Source of the DNA: Coccinella septempunctata
Taxonomy: Eukaryota; Arthropoda; Insecta; Coleoptera; Coccinellidae
NCBI RefSeq assembly: GCF_907165205.1
Contig: NC_058189.1
Location: 61,005,815-61,069,814 of the forward strand
Direction of reading: 5' to 3'
DNA length: 64,000 nt
The translations under genes and the position numbers were made by a program. The first letter of the stretch is position 1. Each line of letters starts with the position of its first letter. The notes under the pieces are model-generated. The model did no database searches. It was not told the origin of the DNA and saw only the letters and a program-made list of their open reading frames with translations. Positions 1-11,502 of this stretch are shown here, in pieces.

Positions 1-1285
1 TCCTTTATTGTTAGTCATCAAATAAAATGGTGAAGGGGCCAATTATGAAATCAGAGAAGAAAATATTATGCATTCACTCATTTAATATTCGGAAAAAGTT
101 AATAGGGATTATTCAATACAGAAGCATTTTATGTTATCATATTTTATCTCAGGACTGGCGCCTTAACTAATTATAAATTCAAGAAGCACCAAAACGATTG
201 AAGGAAGAATTAATATTTGCCATCCAGCAGAAGACGATGGTAGGATATGTATACTTTTCTGGATACAATTTCGAATCGTTTCTTGTGTGCAGTGATTAGT
301 ATGAGAAGAGATATCGTTGGCAACGTTGTTGTCAATATGTTAGTTGTTTACTCAGACCGATGCAGGCATTTTCTGAAGATCAGCTTGTGATGAGGAGGCA
401 GCCCTTTATCCCTTGAGTTTTTCATTAGCAACAAATTTTTATCTGTACGTTTTCTAGATCCTGACAAGGGGATTCCCAGATTTTAACGATCCGTACGATA
501 GATTTCGATTGAGAATCATCTTTCATGATAATCTTTGTATGATTACGTGAATTTATAAGATAGGGACTTACCCACTACAGAAAAAACTCCGGAGGTTCCT
601 ACATTTACCTTACCCGTGGACGCTCACAAACTCGTCGTACAAAACACAAAACTCTAGGATTGCAAAAAAATTCATATGCGCACAAATTGAAACAAATACC
701 TACAAATTAAACATTCAGTCGTTTTCTCTTTGCCCAAGGGAGAAAATACTCTGTGGCACTCTGTTCATTGACACTCAGTTCATTACGCGTTTGTTTTCAT
801 CGTCGTATTTTTTTTAATCTCCCATCACAACAACAATTTGTGTGAACTTTCATTCCGATCATAATACTGACAGGGTTCAAGTATAGGATATGCGCGATGG
901 GATATTTAATACTGCAGGGAACGTATTAACAACATTACGATTCGGCTATCGGTTCTAAAGCGGACAGAGGAATCAAGCATTTTGTGAATGATAGGGGGCA
1001 GAGATCACTGTTGTCTATCTGAGATAAAACTCGGTGAATTTGTTGAACGGGCTCGATTTAGAGAAGGTTGAAAAAAGTGAAAGCGATCAAACTATGGGAT
1101 CGTGATTGGGTTAGGAGTTGCAGAAATCTAATGAGCTTCAAGTCGATGATAATATTTTGATATTCTTTTTCTCTTCTATTGTTCAACGAATAAATTTTCG
1201 ATTCCTATCTATTGTTCCCCCCCAAAATTCCGAAAAAGTTAAATGAGATAAGATCAACGTAACAGAATTATAGCAAATTGAAATA
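1..1285. other. Non-coding stretch, no gene seen
   Basis: AT-rich sequence with no long open frame and no repeat shared with the rest of the window that I could see. It ends at the TA target dinucleotide (1284-1285) of the Tc1-like element. I see no exon, RNA gene or regulatory motif that I can support. Confidence 0.5.
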
Positions 1286-2766
1286 CACTGCGCAAAAAAA
1301 TTAACGCACATTCTGAAAATCTAAATTTTAATGAAAGTTAACTCTACATTGACTTTATAACTTATTTTTTATGTTCTCTCGGGAAGGTTTTGAACGAAAC
1401 AAGACACATTAAATGGAAGAAAAATTCAGGATTTCACCGAATCTTATGTGAAAGAAGAGAAATGAACAATTTTCAAAATACTGAAATGCTGATAAGTGAT
1501 TCAATACTTGGTATTTCCACCCCTTGCGTTAATTACAGCTCAGCAACGACGGTTCATACTCAAAATGAGTGATTTTAAAATGTTTTGATCTAATCCTTCC
1601 CAGACTTCTCCGAGTTGAATTCCTAAGTCATTAAGAGTAGCTGCATGATTTTCTGAACTTCTCAGCCTTCTATTGAGGTTGTCCCAAACCTGCTCAATTG
1701 GATTGAGATCTGGACTTCTTGCTGGCCATTGCATTCGAGAGACTGCAACCTCTTCAAGGTACTCCTGAACGATGCGCGCACGATGGGTTCTGGCATTATC
1801 GTCCATAAAAATGAAATTTTCACCAATGTATGGGGCAAATGCCATATATGCATATCAGCATTCATAGCTCCATTATCAACAACCACTAGGTCTGTGCGAA
1901 CAGTCAAAGATATTCCACCCCATACCATAATCGATCCTCCCCCGAAACCATTAGTATTCAGGAAAATGCACTGAGCATATCTTTCATGTGGACGTCTGTA
2001 TACAAGGGAACGTCGATCACAATGGTAGAGGCAGAATCTAGACTCATCTGTGAAGAGAACTCTTTCCCAATGGATATGCTCTCTCGCAAAATCCAAACGC
2101 GCCCTTCGATGGGCTGGGGTAAGAGCTGGGCTTCTTGCCGAGACACGAGGCCTTAAATCATATTCTCTGAGGCGATTTCTTATTGTCTGAGTGCTAATTT
2201 GCACCTCATGAGTTTGCTCAAGCTGAATTCGAAGGAGGCGAGCGGTTGCAAACTCTCAACGAAGAAACTCTCAAGTAACGTTCTTGAATGGCAGTTGTTA
2301 CCCGTGGTCTACCCTGTCCTGGTCTTCGGACATTCATACCTGTCTCCCTGAATCGCTGCAACATTCTGGACACACTTGTATGGAAACTCCAAACCTTTCT
2401 GATATTCTTGTGTATATCCACCCTTCTTCTCGCAAAACTACCGCTTGGGCACATTCCTCTTGGGTCAAATTGCGTGTTTCGCGTTGCATAGCGATCGAGT
2501 GTAGAAAATCAAACGAAAGAAAAACTATTGATCACTAGAATTTATCGAGAACAACTGATTTTAGAATGAAGCCAATACATTCAAAATCTGATAATATCAT
2601 CTTTTTTTATTCCTGCTGGGAAAAAACATCTGTATTGAAGAAAACCGTTGAAAGTGGATAACATATGCATGCATAATTCTGATAAAAATAATTATCATTG
2701 AGAATACCTTCAGTTGTAGAATAAATTTGAGATTTCCATAATGTGCGTTAATTTTTTTGCGCAGTG
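1286..2766 (-). mobile_element. Tc1-like (DD34E) transposon, full length, inactive
   Basis: The left end CACTGCGCAAAAAAATTAAC and its inverted partner at 2740-2766 form terminal inverted repeats of about 25 bp. TA dinucleotides lie directly outside at 1284-1285 and 2767-2768, as expected for the Tc1/mariner target duplication. The length of 1,481 bp is normal for a Tc1-like element. The transposase reads on the minus strand (separate entry). Both ends are intact, so the copy may be fairly young, but the coding frame is broken and it cannot be autonomous. Confidence 0.93.
1540..2489 (-). pseudogene. Tc1-like transposase, frameshifted
   Basis: This is a cut-and-paste DNA transposase remnant in three open pieces on the minus strand. 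The start is the ATG at 2489, giving MQRETRNLTQEECAQAVVLR. The N-terminal helix-turn-helix region with a GQGRPR hook lies around 2454-2218. The first catalytic Asp block (LFTDESRF, then GGGSIMVWGGI) lies within 2204-1850. The second Asp (MDDNARTHRA) and the catalytic Glu (SPDLNPIEQVWDNL) lie within 1845-1540. Thirty-four residues separate the second Asp from the Glu, the DD34E signature of Tc1-like enzymes. The frame changes at about 2430, 2210 and 1850, so no single intact protein can be made. All three catalytic residues survive, so the lesions are few and relatively recent. It is flanked closely by its own terminal repeats. Family assignment is sure; the subfamily is not. Confidence 0.93.
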
Positions 2767-2768
2767 TA

Positions 2769-4830
2769 TTTCAGCTATTACTGAGTATTTTTATTTTAAT
2801 GCCACATTTTCGATCTCTTCTATATCCTTGAAATAGTAACAGATACTTTGAGATCCTGAAGGAAATCCTGGAAGAACCCCAATAAAAATACTGAAATGAT
2901 ATACAGGTCTGGTATCCCACGAGAAGAAAAATTAAGGCAAATCACATCAGGTAAACAGAAATAATCCAATTTACCCCACTTGAACTTGAGACGAGGCTGA
3001 GATTTGACACTAACGTGAAGAGATAAGAGGAGAAATGGTTAGAGAGGAAGAGAAATATTTGTTCTCTTTATTTCGCGCCTGGTTTTGTTTATACATCTGT
3101 GTTCCTCTCATAGATTTGCTACTTCTAGACAATTTTTGTCGAACCTCGAGAAAATCCGGGACATTAAATATTGTAATTGAAACTGCATATGAATATGTTC
3201 CCTAGTTTTCTCCACACACGTGCTTGAACTGATCTGTAAGAACCTCCAATCACCCCATAAATTGACAAAAAGTGGGATTATTCACACTCCAGTGTCATTG
3301 CATCCGAAAGTTCAACAATCTCCACATTTTGTATAACAAACGATAAAACCTGTACAAATGGCGATATTATACAGTTGGTCACTTCCTTAAAATATTTTTG
3401 CCACGAGTTTGAATACGAAATATGTTATTGAACTCGGGTGTATTGCAGAATCCATACAATACCATAGTGTTTGTTTAAATTAGAGGTTATCAACCAGTAA
3501 ATTACTGTGCCATTATTCCGTTTCTGACCATGAATAGAAAGAAGATTGCTGTCGTTTATCGAACCTTATATGCATTGTACTAGGAATGTTGGACCTCATT
3601 TGAATTTATACGAAAACGAGGTCATTCTACCGTGGAAATACATTAATCTACACTTTTCTATGGGTGCTCGGAGTATGACTCTTTGTCCAGCCGTCAATTA
3701 AGGTTTATTACAGCACAGAAAGAAGTACAATAAGCACAGCAATAGAATTCAGTAGGTTTATTATATGTGCTTGGAGGGAAAGCTGTTTTTTGTCGAGATT
3801 TTGTGGTTATATGTCATACTCAACAGAATCTCTCAAATCATATGTATAACTGGTATATTTCTGTATGGCAGTTCATTGATGTCGAAAATTAAGCTAGTTT
3901 TTCGTCAATGATATGTAAAAATGAATAATTTTAATACAGAACCCATGTAGTCGAGTAGGTACTACATTGAGACAAATCAACCATAAAAATTTTAACATGT
4001 CCATGATTCTATGGAGGGCTTATTCCTGACAGATTGGTTCAATTTTTGACCGCTGATTAATTCTTTTTTAGTCCCTCACAATGCTGACTTGTATTTTTTT
4101 TATGTCAGCGATATCTAATATCGTGTCCATTGTACATACCATCATCTCTTTTTAGGATGGATATTAGTAGTGGAGTCCTTTATAAAGATATGTTTCAGCC
4201 AGCTATAGCCAACAATTTTGACTTTACATTTCCATTGCTAAGAAGAATGTACGAAAGAAGTGTCATTCTAATGCTGACTACTTGAAAATGCACTCACCAT
4301 AGTTTTCCCTGAAATAAATCATTGGGTGTAAAATTCATCAGCAATCAAATCGTCTGAACTCAAATGATAACATTTTCCCTTTTTTCTCGACACAGAGATT
4401 TGAAGACAACTCATGAAATTTCCATTTACGCTTTCAACGATTCTACAATTTCCAACATTTCTGGTGAATAATTCATGAGCCAACTGAAGCGCATAAACTT
4501 TTGATTAGAATAACGCGAAAACGAAATCATTATAATTTATTCCGTGATTTTTTTTCACTGCGATCTGGAATCTATGCATCCTGATATGGAATAATTAATA
4601 AGTCTATGCATAATTACGTTTATTAGAAGTTCGGAAAAACCGTCGGATATTGCCTTAATCAGCTGCGTTTTATGCGACACAAGCTAACGACATGAAGTGA
4701 AGTTTGAGGGTCGCAATGAATTAATGATTGAATTGCATATTCATCAGTGTTTAAGGGGAGGGGATTGAAATAACACTAACTGAAGTGTGGGGAGAAATAT
4801 TTTTCATCGAAAAATAAACAAAAAACACGA
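2769..4830. other. Non-coding stretch, no gene seen
   Basis: About 2 kb without a long open frame, without terminal repeats I could pair, and without similarity to the repeat families listed elsewhere in the window. It may be intronic or intergenic single-copy DNA. Confidence 0.45.
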
Positions 4831-4839
4831 CCGACCAAT

Positions 4840-5270
4840 ATGAAATCACTCAAAAAAATTCTGTCAGGAATGGATAAGGCGAAACATACACTGCTTAAAA
4901 GATTAAGTGGATATTCGAAAAAAACTTTATACTCGATCAGATTTCCAGTATTGCTTACATGTTACATAGCATGTGGAGAGGCGAATGTTTGCGTATTTTA
5001 CACCCACAAAATGTGGTCCTCAAGACACTTAATGGCTCCCTTTGTACTGTAAAGTTCCTCGAACAACTGAAGAACAGAAGATCATCGCTTGGAAGACTGG
5101 ACCTAGTCGAAAGACCCTACCAGTCAAAAGGAAGATTTGGATATTATTAATTTGAGTACTGAATTCCTTTCTAATGACGAGGGTGATCCTCCACCAAGAT
5201 TAGCAGAAGATTTTTTACGCAGAGATGATATTCCTCCCAGTGCAATTGAAGGACAAGTTATGTACCTATG
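4840..5270 (+). other. Possible decayed coding fragment, unrecognised
   Basis: Two overlapping open pieces read like former protein sequence. One reads KVPRTTEEQKIIAWKTGPSR at about 5050-5115. The other, in another frame at about 5150-5265, contains DPPPRLAEDFLRRDDIPPSA. The acidic, proline-rich composition and the run-on between frames suggest a frameshifted coding relic, not random AT-rich DNA. I do not recognise the family and assign no function. At about 5370 a run TTCTTTGTTCCAG resembles a 3' splice site, but no convincing exon follows. It could be part of an old transposon or of a host pseudogene. Confidence 0.25.
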
Positions 5271-5654
5271 ATATTTTTTTCTTCTTCATTCGTCATCAAG
5301 TCTTCAAATAAGTTTTGATGAAAGGTTTATTATTCACTTTGTTTTCTCGTTTTCTGCTCTGTTTCTTTGTTCCAGATATTATTTCGAAATGGTAAAAGAA
5401 TGAAGAAATTTTTATATCAATGGAAAAGAAGCCCTTCAGTATTGAAAGCTTATTCTGTTAACAAATTTGTCATCACTACACTACTCACGGGGAGACAGGG
5501 TTTTTTTACTGAGGTTTTTCCCCAAGCTCTTGCATCATACTCCAAATTGTATGGTAACCCGTTACACTAACCTTCGCTGAAACTTATACATAGGCTATAT
5601 TGTTTGATAACAAAAAATGTATTGCTTACATTCAAAAGAATATATATATTTATA

Positions 5655-6215
5655 CAGGATCAGTCTTGGTCTCGTACAAATATTTTAACAGTAGGAAAAA
5701 CAATATTACCTTCAGAATAACTATCTAAATCTGTGACACTACACATGTGTGGATAATTTAAACAGAGTTGTATTCAGCCAAAGTATTCAATTTTTCAATT
5801 TCACAGATACTTTTTAATTTTCGAACATCAAATTACTCGAAAACGGCGCATTATTTTGTTTATTTTACAAAACGTTCAAATATTCCTTATATAGCGTCCA
5901 AATTAGTTTAGAGTTGGATTCTTTGAATTTTTGGTATTTTCAAGGTACGAAATGGTCAAAATGAGAAAACTGTAAGACGTAACATATCTTGTGTTCGAAA
6001 AGAATAATCAAATAAATGAAAAACTATATTCCAAAATTCATTCCATTCGATAAAACCGTTTGTGAGAACTAAAAATAACACTCTTTTATGGCCCTTCAAC
6101 AGCTTGTATCTTTTAAACCGAGCCGATTCGGAAAAAATGAAAAAGAAAAAGAATGTTTCTGTTGACCTCAAAAATCAACTGTTGAAATATTTGCACGAGT
6201 CAAAGACTCACACTG
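5655..6215 (+). mobile_element. Family B TIR element, copy 1
   Basis: A non-autonomous inverted-repeat element. It starts CAGGATCAGTCTTGG and ends in a sequence whose reverse complement is CAGTGTGAGTCTTTG, decayed forms of the family ends CAGGGTGAGTCTTTGACTCG. TA lies outside both ends (5653-5654 and 6216-6217). The interior has no long coding frame. Related copies, intact or partial, lie near 20.8, 26.6, 28.9, 32.6, 40.6, 49.4, 55.6 and 63.7 kb. A short (AT) run precedes it at about 5638-5652. Confidence 0.85.
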
Positions 6216-7499
6216 TAAAATAATTCATGTACGCAAATTATGCACTTCAAATTTTGGACAATGTATTTCTCAAGATATACCTACACATAAGATCTTCATG
6301 GGAACAACAAAATCACATTTTGCAACACCAAGTGTCAGAGTTTTAGAGCTTTCATTACTGATACTGAACAAAATATTATACCTAGGGGCTTATGTGCACA
6401 AAAATAGCAGCTTTTGGTAATGCACTTTTCCATTAGCAAATCACATTTCAAAAACCCCTAATCTCCGTATGTTTGCGTCAGGAGGATTTCATTTTTTCGG
6501 TACTGTATTCCGAATGTACATCGGAAATGTACGAAAAAGTACGTTGATTACGTTGCATCATCCTCCATCCACCATTCACCAATAAGTTCCCATTCATCAT
6601 ATCCATTTTCATCAATTATAAAGGAAGGTTGCACCCTTTTAAATAATTAAATACTCTAGTGTTTAACGTCAACTTCTCTAGTCAAAAATCAACTAGAAGA
6701 TTGAAGAGACGTAAGTTTCATAATGTCATAAGTAGCGACAGAAACAGCCTTAGTAACAACAGTACAGCCATCAAATGGCTAAGAGATAGTGATCAACTCC
6801 GAATTGCCAGAACCGATCCTCATTGTTTATTCACACAGAACACCCGATATCAGATCTACAATCGGCGCCTATGACTTAACATTCGGCCATAGGCAAAGCT
6901 ACCTGAAGGATGTCTTCGCATTGTTTTAAGGCGCCTCCACGCTGTGATAGATCATAAAACGGTTTCGCGTGTTCGCCAAAGGAATGAGGAAGGAGTCAAG
7001 GTTGGTAATGAACGATACGCATAAGCTCGACTTCTTGGAAACAGAACAGTCCAGCTGAATGTCTTCGAGCAGCATCAGCTCGAAGGTTATCGACAAGTAT
7101 TGTCATTAAAGCGATTTGGGAATTTGGACTGGAAGAAAGACGTTGTTATTTTATGTTTCTGGGTAAATCAGGTGGTACTGATGGTTCCAAGAAGAAATCT
7201 GATGCTCTTATCGCTTCCGTTTAGAGATTCCACCTGGGACGGATGCTTTGGAGGAGAATTGTATATGCGATGAAAGAATTTTGATCGCATATCTCGATCT
7301 GTTCTAGAACTGACATTATCGGTATGTTTCTCGATAGCAATAAACGCTCAGTTTATTATTTTTTATTATATATTTTATCGTTAACCTTGAACATGAACCT
7401 TAACCACGATAAATGCGTGCTCCAACTTAAGAACAGGATTTTCCACATTCCTGATGATTCTTTCAAACATATTGCTTATATTACAACTATAAAGATATT
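6216..7499. other. Non-coding stretch, no gene seen
   Basis: There is no recognisable repeat end or transposase motif. A 71-codon open frame at 6659-6874 has no feature that supports it as a gene. The part from about 6890 to 7300 is less AT-rich than its surroundings but is not identifiable. Confidence 0.4.
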
Positions 7500-8152
7500 T
7501 GGGGAGTTCGGGAGAGTTGAACCCCTTTTCACTCTGAATCCACTTATAGTCCGAGAGCTGGCGACGAAAATCGGCAGGAGTTTTGTAATGGCTCATATTA
7601 AAATATTAGTTAGTTTTGGTGGTGTACATGAGTCAGCACCCACTCTCAAGGTCAGGTAGTGGAACATCTGGCGGTGACGCTCTTTGATTTATGTAAAATT
7701 ACAATATCCGCACTTTGGGTGACTGCTGACTGCCTCTGTTCTATTGATATGTGGTCTGACTATTTTATTCTCAAATAATATATGATATTTGAGTAATGAA
7801 TGAATTTTCAGCCATTACAAATCTCTTGAAACGACATCGTTAAGGCAGCAACTTCTGTGGTGTACTGACCAACCGCGTTTCACTAAAATGAGGTCTGACC
7901 ACTTACTCAAGTTTTCTGTTCTATAAACCAGTTAAGTGACTATATTCAATCATTACAAAATACTTGTAGAGTATGTTGTAATTTTATATACCTACATCAA
8001 AGCGCGTTGCCGCTAGGTGTTCCACTACCTGACCTTGAGAGTGGGTGCTGACTAATGTACACCCTCAATACTTTATCATATTTAATTATGAGCCATTACA
8101 AAACTCTTGCCGATTTTCGTTGCCAGCTCTCAGACTATTAAGTTGTATCTGA
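7500..8152. mobile_element. Long-arm inverted-repeat element (~650 bp)
   Basis: The segment 7548-7710 recurs in reverse complement at about 7985-8152. The shared blocks include GTCAGCACCCACTCTCAAGG and CGAAAATCGGCA followed by GAGTTTTGTAATGGCTCAT, with only scattered mismatches. Weaker pairing extends out to about 7500. The central ~270 bp is unique within the window. The structure fits a long-TIR MITE or foldback. An open frame at 7324-7659 runs through the left arm and is probably fortuitous. The exact ends and the target duplication could not be fixed. Confidence 0.75.
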
Positions 8153-9107
8153 AAATGGTACCAACTCATTTTTTTGCTTGAAGATATGCCCAAATAGGTA
8201 ACGATAGATAATAGTAGGGTGGTGGTGAGATGAACATTTTGAGTACAGCAATTCTTTTTTTAGGAACCGAAAATTGGCTCATGTCTCCCTAACCCATGGG
8301 AGAGTTGAACAGGGGGCGAGAGAGACTTGACCATAAGTTTGTTTATCAGGAGAAACATTGAAAGAAAACAATTTCCAATGACCAACGATTTTCTATGTCA
8401 AGGTTTTCATCATCAGATGTATCAGCGTATGAAATACAAATTTTCTATTTCAGAGTCACTCTCACTTATTTCCGAGATGTTTTGTACTTTTTTGAACCTT
8501 TGTATATTTTTTTATATTTATTTCTATTATTCAGTTTTTTCAAGCAAATTATATTTAAGCTCAGTGCGGGCAACTTGGACCACTGATTATATCTCCCGAC
8601 CATAGCATGGGTCAAGTCTCCCCCACTCCCTTTTAGTCTTTCAACAGATGTTTTCTTGAAACTTTTACAACTATAATTAAAAAGGTTCATCGTTTGTAAA
8701 ACAATATTAATCAATGAAAGCACTAAAACAAAATAACACCACGCACCTATTAAACTTTTCAGACAGTGTAACAAACAAAAATTATTCAATTCCTTACTTC
8801 CTAACAACAAAATCACCTTCAACCCTCTCACTCCAGAACTGTTCTGATGGCAGCCAAAATGGAGCCGCCACTGTGTCTTGTTACGAGTATGTCGCAAGCT
8901 ATTTACGATACCGGTAGCGCGAAATTTGAATTGAAATATTTGAGGTGGTTCAAGTCTCCTAACTGAGCAAGTCTGCCGGACTCTCTCTCCCTATTTATTT
9001 TACATCAACAAACACCTCACAGAATTTCAAATATAAAATTATGCCCGCACCCCTTAAACCGAAACTGCAATGAGCTCAATGAAATATAATATAAAAGACT
9101 TATTGCT
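8153..9107. other. Non-coding stretch with faint inverted motif
   Basis: No gene is seen. GAGAGACTTGACC near 8320 and a reverse-complement relative (GGGTCAAGTCTCCC near 8610), with another GGTTCAAGTCTCC near 8947, hint at a very old inverted-repeat element, but the pairing is too weak to define boundaries. Confidence 0.3.
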
Positions 9108-9750
9108 AGAAAAATCGCTCTCTTAGAATATTTATCACATTTAGATCAACGATGATTTTTCTTGAAGATATGAGTGTCAAAAATGGACCTTCGAAAAATT
9201 CCCAAAAATATGAGGTCACTTGAAAAATCGTCAAGACCGAACGGTCGAGCACGGAGCTCGAAGAAATTTCGAAATTTGTCACCGGAAGAGTTGCTCTTTT
9301 AGAATATGTATCACATTTGAATCTGCAATTATTTTCCTGGAAGACATACGCGTGTCGAACGAAAGTTGACTTTCGAAAAGTTCCCGAAAGGATGGGTGCA
9401 GTTAAAAAATCGTCAACGCCGAACAGTCTCACCGAACTCGATGAAATTTCCAGATGTATTACTAGAAGAGTTGCTCTTTCGGAATATTCATCACATTTTG
9501 ATCTACGATGATTTTTCTGGAAGATAAGCGACTTGAAAGTTGTCCTTCGAAAAATGATGAAAAATATGGGGTCAATTAAAAAATTTTCAAGACCTAACGG
9601 TTGCACCGAGGTCGATGAAATTTCGAGATTTATTACTAGGAGAGTTGCTTTTTTAGAATATGTATCACATTTATATCTACGATGGTTTTTCTGGGAGATA
9701 CGGGTGTAGAAAGTTGACCTTCGAAAAATTCCTATAAAGATGTTGCCATA
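9108..9750. repeat. Degenerate ~175-bp tandem satellite, about 3.7 units
   Basis: Four successive units start near 9108, 9287, 9467 and 9640, each with AGAGTTGCTCTTTTAGAATA or a close variant. Each continues with a block containing TATCACATTTNNATCTACGA, then TTCGAAAAATTCC and GAAATTTCGAGATTTATTAC. Spacings are about 179, 180 and 173 bp, close to nucleosome repeat length and typical of insect satellites. The last unit is cut off at about 9745. A minus-strand open frame of 269 codons (9106-9915), the longest in the window, runs through all units; see findings. Confidence 0.88.
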
Positions 9751-10549
9751 AAAATGCTCATTTTGTCTTCCCAAAAGTGGTGAAAACTTCATAAAGAATA
9801 AAATCATATCTCGTTTCAATTCAAGCAATAACGAACGTTTCGCTCCATGGGACAATTTTCGCAAACTCTCTCGAATTGTGTCTATGCAATTACGCGATCG
9901 ATCTATTAATAACACCCTGGAAGTGAGAAGTGGAACTTCTTCGAAATAAACACGCTACATTTCGCGGAAAACATCGATTTGCACCGTTTCGTCTGGAACA
10001 GTTTCCCGCCGCGAAAACATCATTTCGCCAAATACCGATTCGAGCCCGCATTCCGGGAGTAATGGAGGAAGTACAATAATTATTATTGGTGTTGGCCGCC
10101 GAATTTTTCCGCTAGACAAGGTCACTTAAAAGTCCATCAATTATTACGCTCATGCAGCGATTACACATTCGGATATTTTTATGGAGTCTAGACTGAGGCC
10201 AGACATTACGCTCTAACATAGACCAAAAGCTGTTATCGGGTGGGCGTACTGCAGTTGCTATCTGATGGTTTCGGTTACTATCATTTCGATGTTTTCAATA
10301 ATGAACCTCCCTGAAATCGAGCACGAAGGAAAATAAAAACCCCATTAAATTCCAGAAAATCTCATTACAAACTCGGACTGAAAAAAGTGCTTTGAAATAT
10401 TTTTCGTAGTTTTCCACAAGATGGTGCAATCTATCACTTAGAGAATATAATTGCTTTTTACAAAATACATCCTTATTAAGCATGGGAAGGACAAGAAATC
10501 AGTTTTTAAATGCATTAATTTTTGTTATGGAAGAAAATTGAATTATTTA
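9751..10549. other. Non-coding stretch, no gene seen
   Basis: Moderately GC-rich in parts (about 9940-10110), with no coding frame or repeat that I can support. It ends at the TA target of the first family A copy. Confidence 0.4.
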
Positions 10550-10759
10550 TACTCCATTCACATTTAATTTAGCAGTCGGTAAGTTTTTGTAACTAGAACG
10601 GAGTAAGGTTGGCATTCATGAAATGTCGTTACTGTCATAACGTTGCCTCAACTAATATCAATTTTTATTACGAAAATGCCGAAAGTGATTGAAAAAAGAG
10701 ACAGGATTTCTGGAAGTGCTATTTGAAATTCAGATCCGCTCATTCAAAAAGTTATAGTC

Positions 10760-10974
10760 TGATATTCTAAAATCCACAATACATCAGACGTTAGCGAGCA
10801 TATTCAATGTAAGAGAATTTATACAATGTTTCATCTGAATCTTAACGACTTATATTTCAGCTGAATATTTCCACAATCAGACAGATTGTGAATGAAGAGG
10901 ATGACAAAGATTTTCCTTCTATTTGGAGACCCAAAAATGTGGTGGCATTTGAGAATTTTATGTTTGAATGAATT
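10760..10974 (+). pseudogene. Two-exon N-terminal transposase relic of family A
   Basis: Family A carries a short fossil coding region, best read in the consensus of copies 1, 3, 4 and 6. Exon 1 ends DILKSTIRQTVANIFN. A 52-nt sequence follows that begins GTAAGAG and ends TTATATTTCAG (10809-10860 here). Exon 2 then reads LNISTIRKIVNEEDD in phase 0, followed within about ten residues by GRPKKVVAFENFMFE and a stop at about 10972. A helix-turn-helix-like stretch followed by a GRPKK hook is the N-terminal architecture of IS630/Tc1/mariner transposases, and the TA target fits. In this copy an in-frame TAG lies just upstream of DILKS and there are local base changes. No catalytic domain remains. Splicing is inferred only from the frame agreement and the consensus splice sites. 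Confidence 0.6.
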
Positions 10975-11476
10975 AATGCGAAAAGTTTACTACAGGATTT
11001 TCGATGAATGTCATCGTAGAATAAGTTCCCGAAAATTGATTTTTCTATTTTTCATTTGACGTGTCCTATACATTGTAAATGTCTTGAGGTACCAATAAAT
11101 ACCTAATTATTATTATTATCATATCAATGTATTAAGATGAACAGCCACAAATTCGTGCCAGTTGTCCTGTTAATTGTTTATTCATTTGAAATTTTTGTTC
11201 AAAAGTGAAGTTCATCTTGACTTGAAACTTCCTTTTCCGCCGACCTCTTAATAATAGCACTGTTTAACGAAATTAGCTGTTAATGAACCCTTTTATTGGT
11301 TAATTTCCCATTAATGCATTATTGTCATGGGTAATCGAACATAGAAGTATTCAGCAGCTCCCCAAATAATTATTTTATTGGTATGTCACATTGATTTTTG
11401 TAGTACCTAGCGGGTGAATTGAGAACAGATGAATTGTGGAGGTTGCAGAAAAATTATGATGCCTAGAGAGTAATCA

Positions 11477-11502
11477 ATATATATATATATATATATATAT
11501 AT
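11477..11502. repeat. (TA)n microsatellite
   Basis: An uninterrupted AT dinucleotide run of about 26 bp lies in the ~640-bp insert of family A copy 1. Confidence 0.95.

Noticed and set aside
9108..9750. CRISPR array
   Set aside because: Units are ~175 bp, diverged, directly adjacent and without spacers; the genome is plainly eukaryotic.
11477..11502. (TA)n run as a replication or matrix element
   Set aside because: A simple microsatellite; no supporting motif around it.
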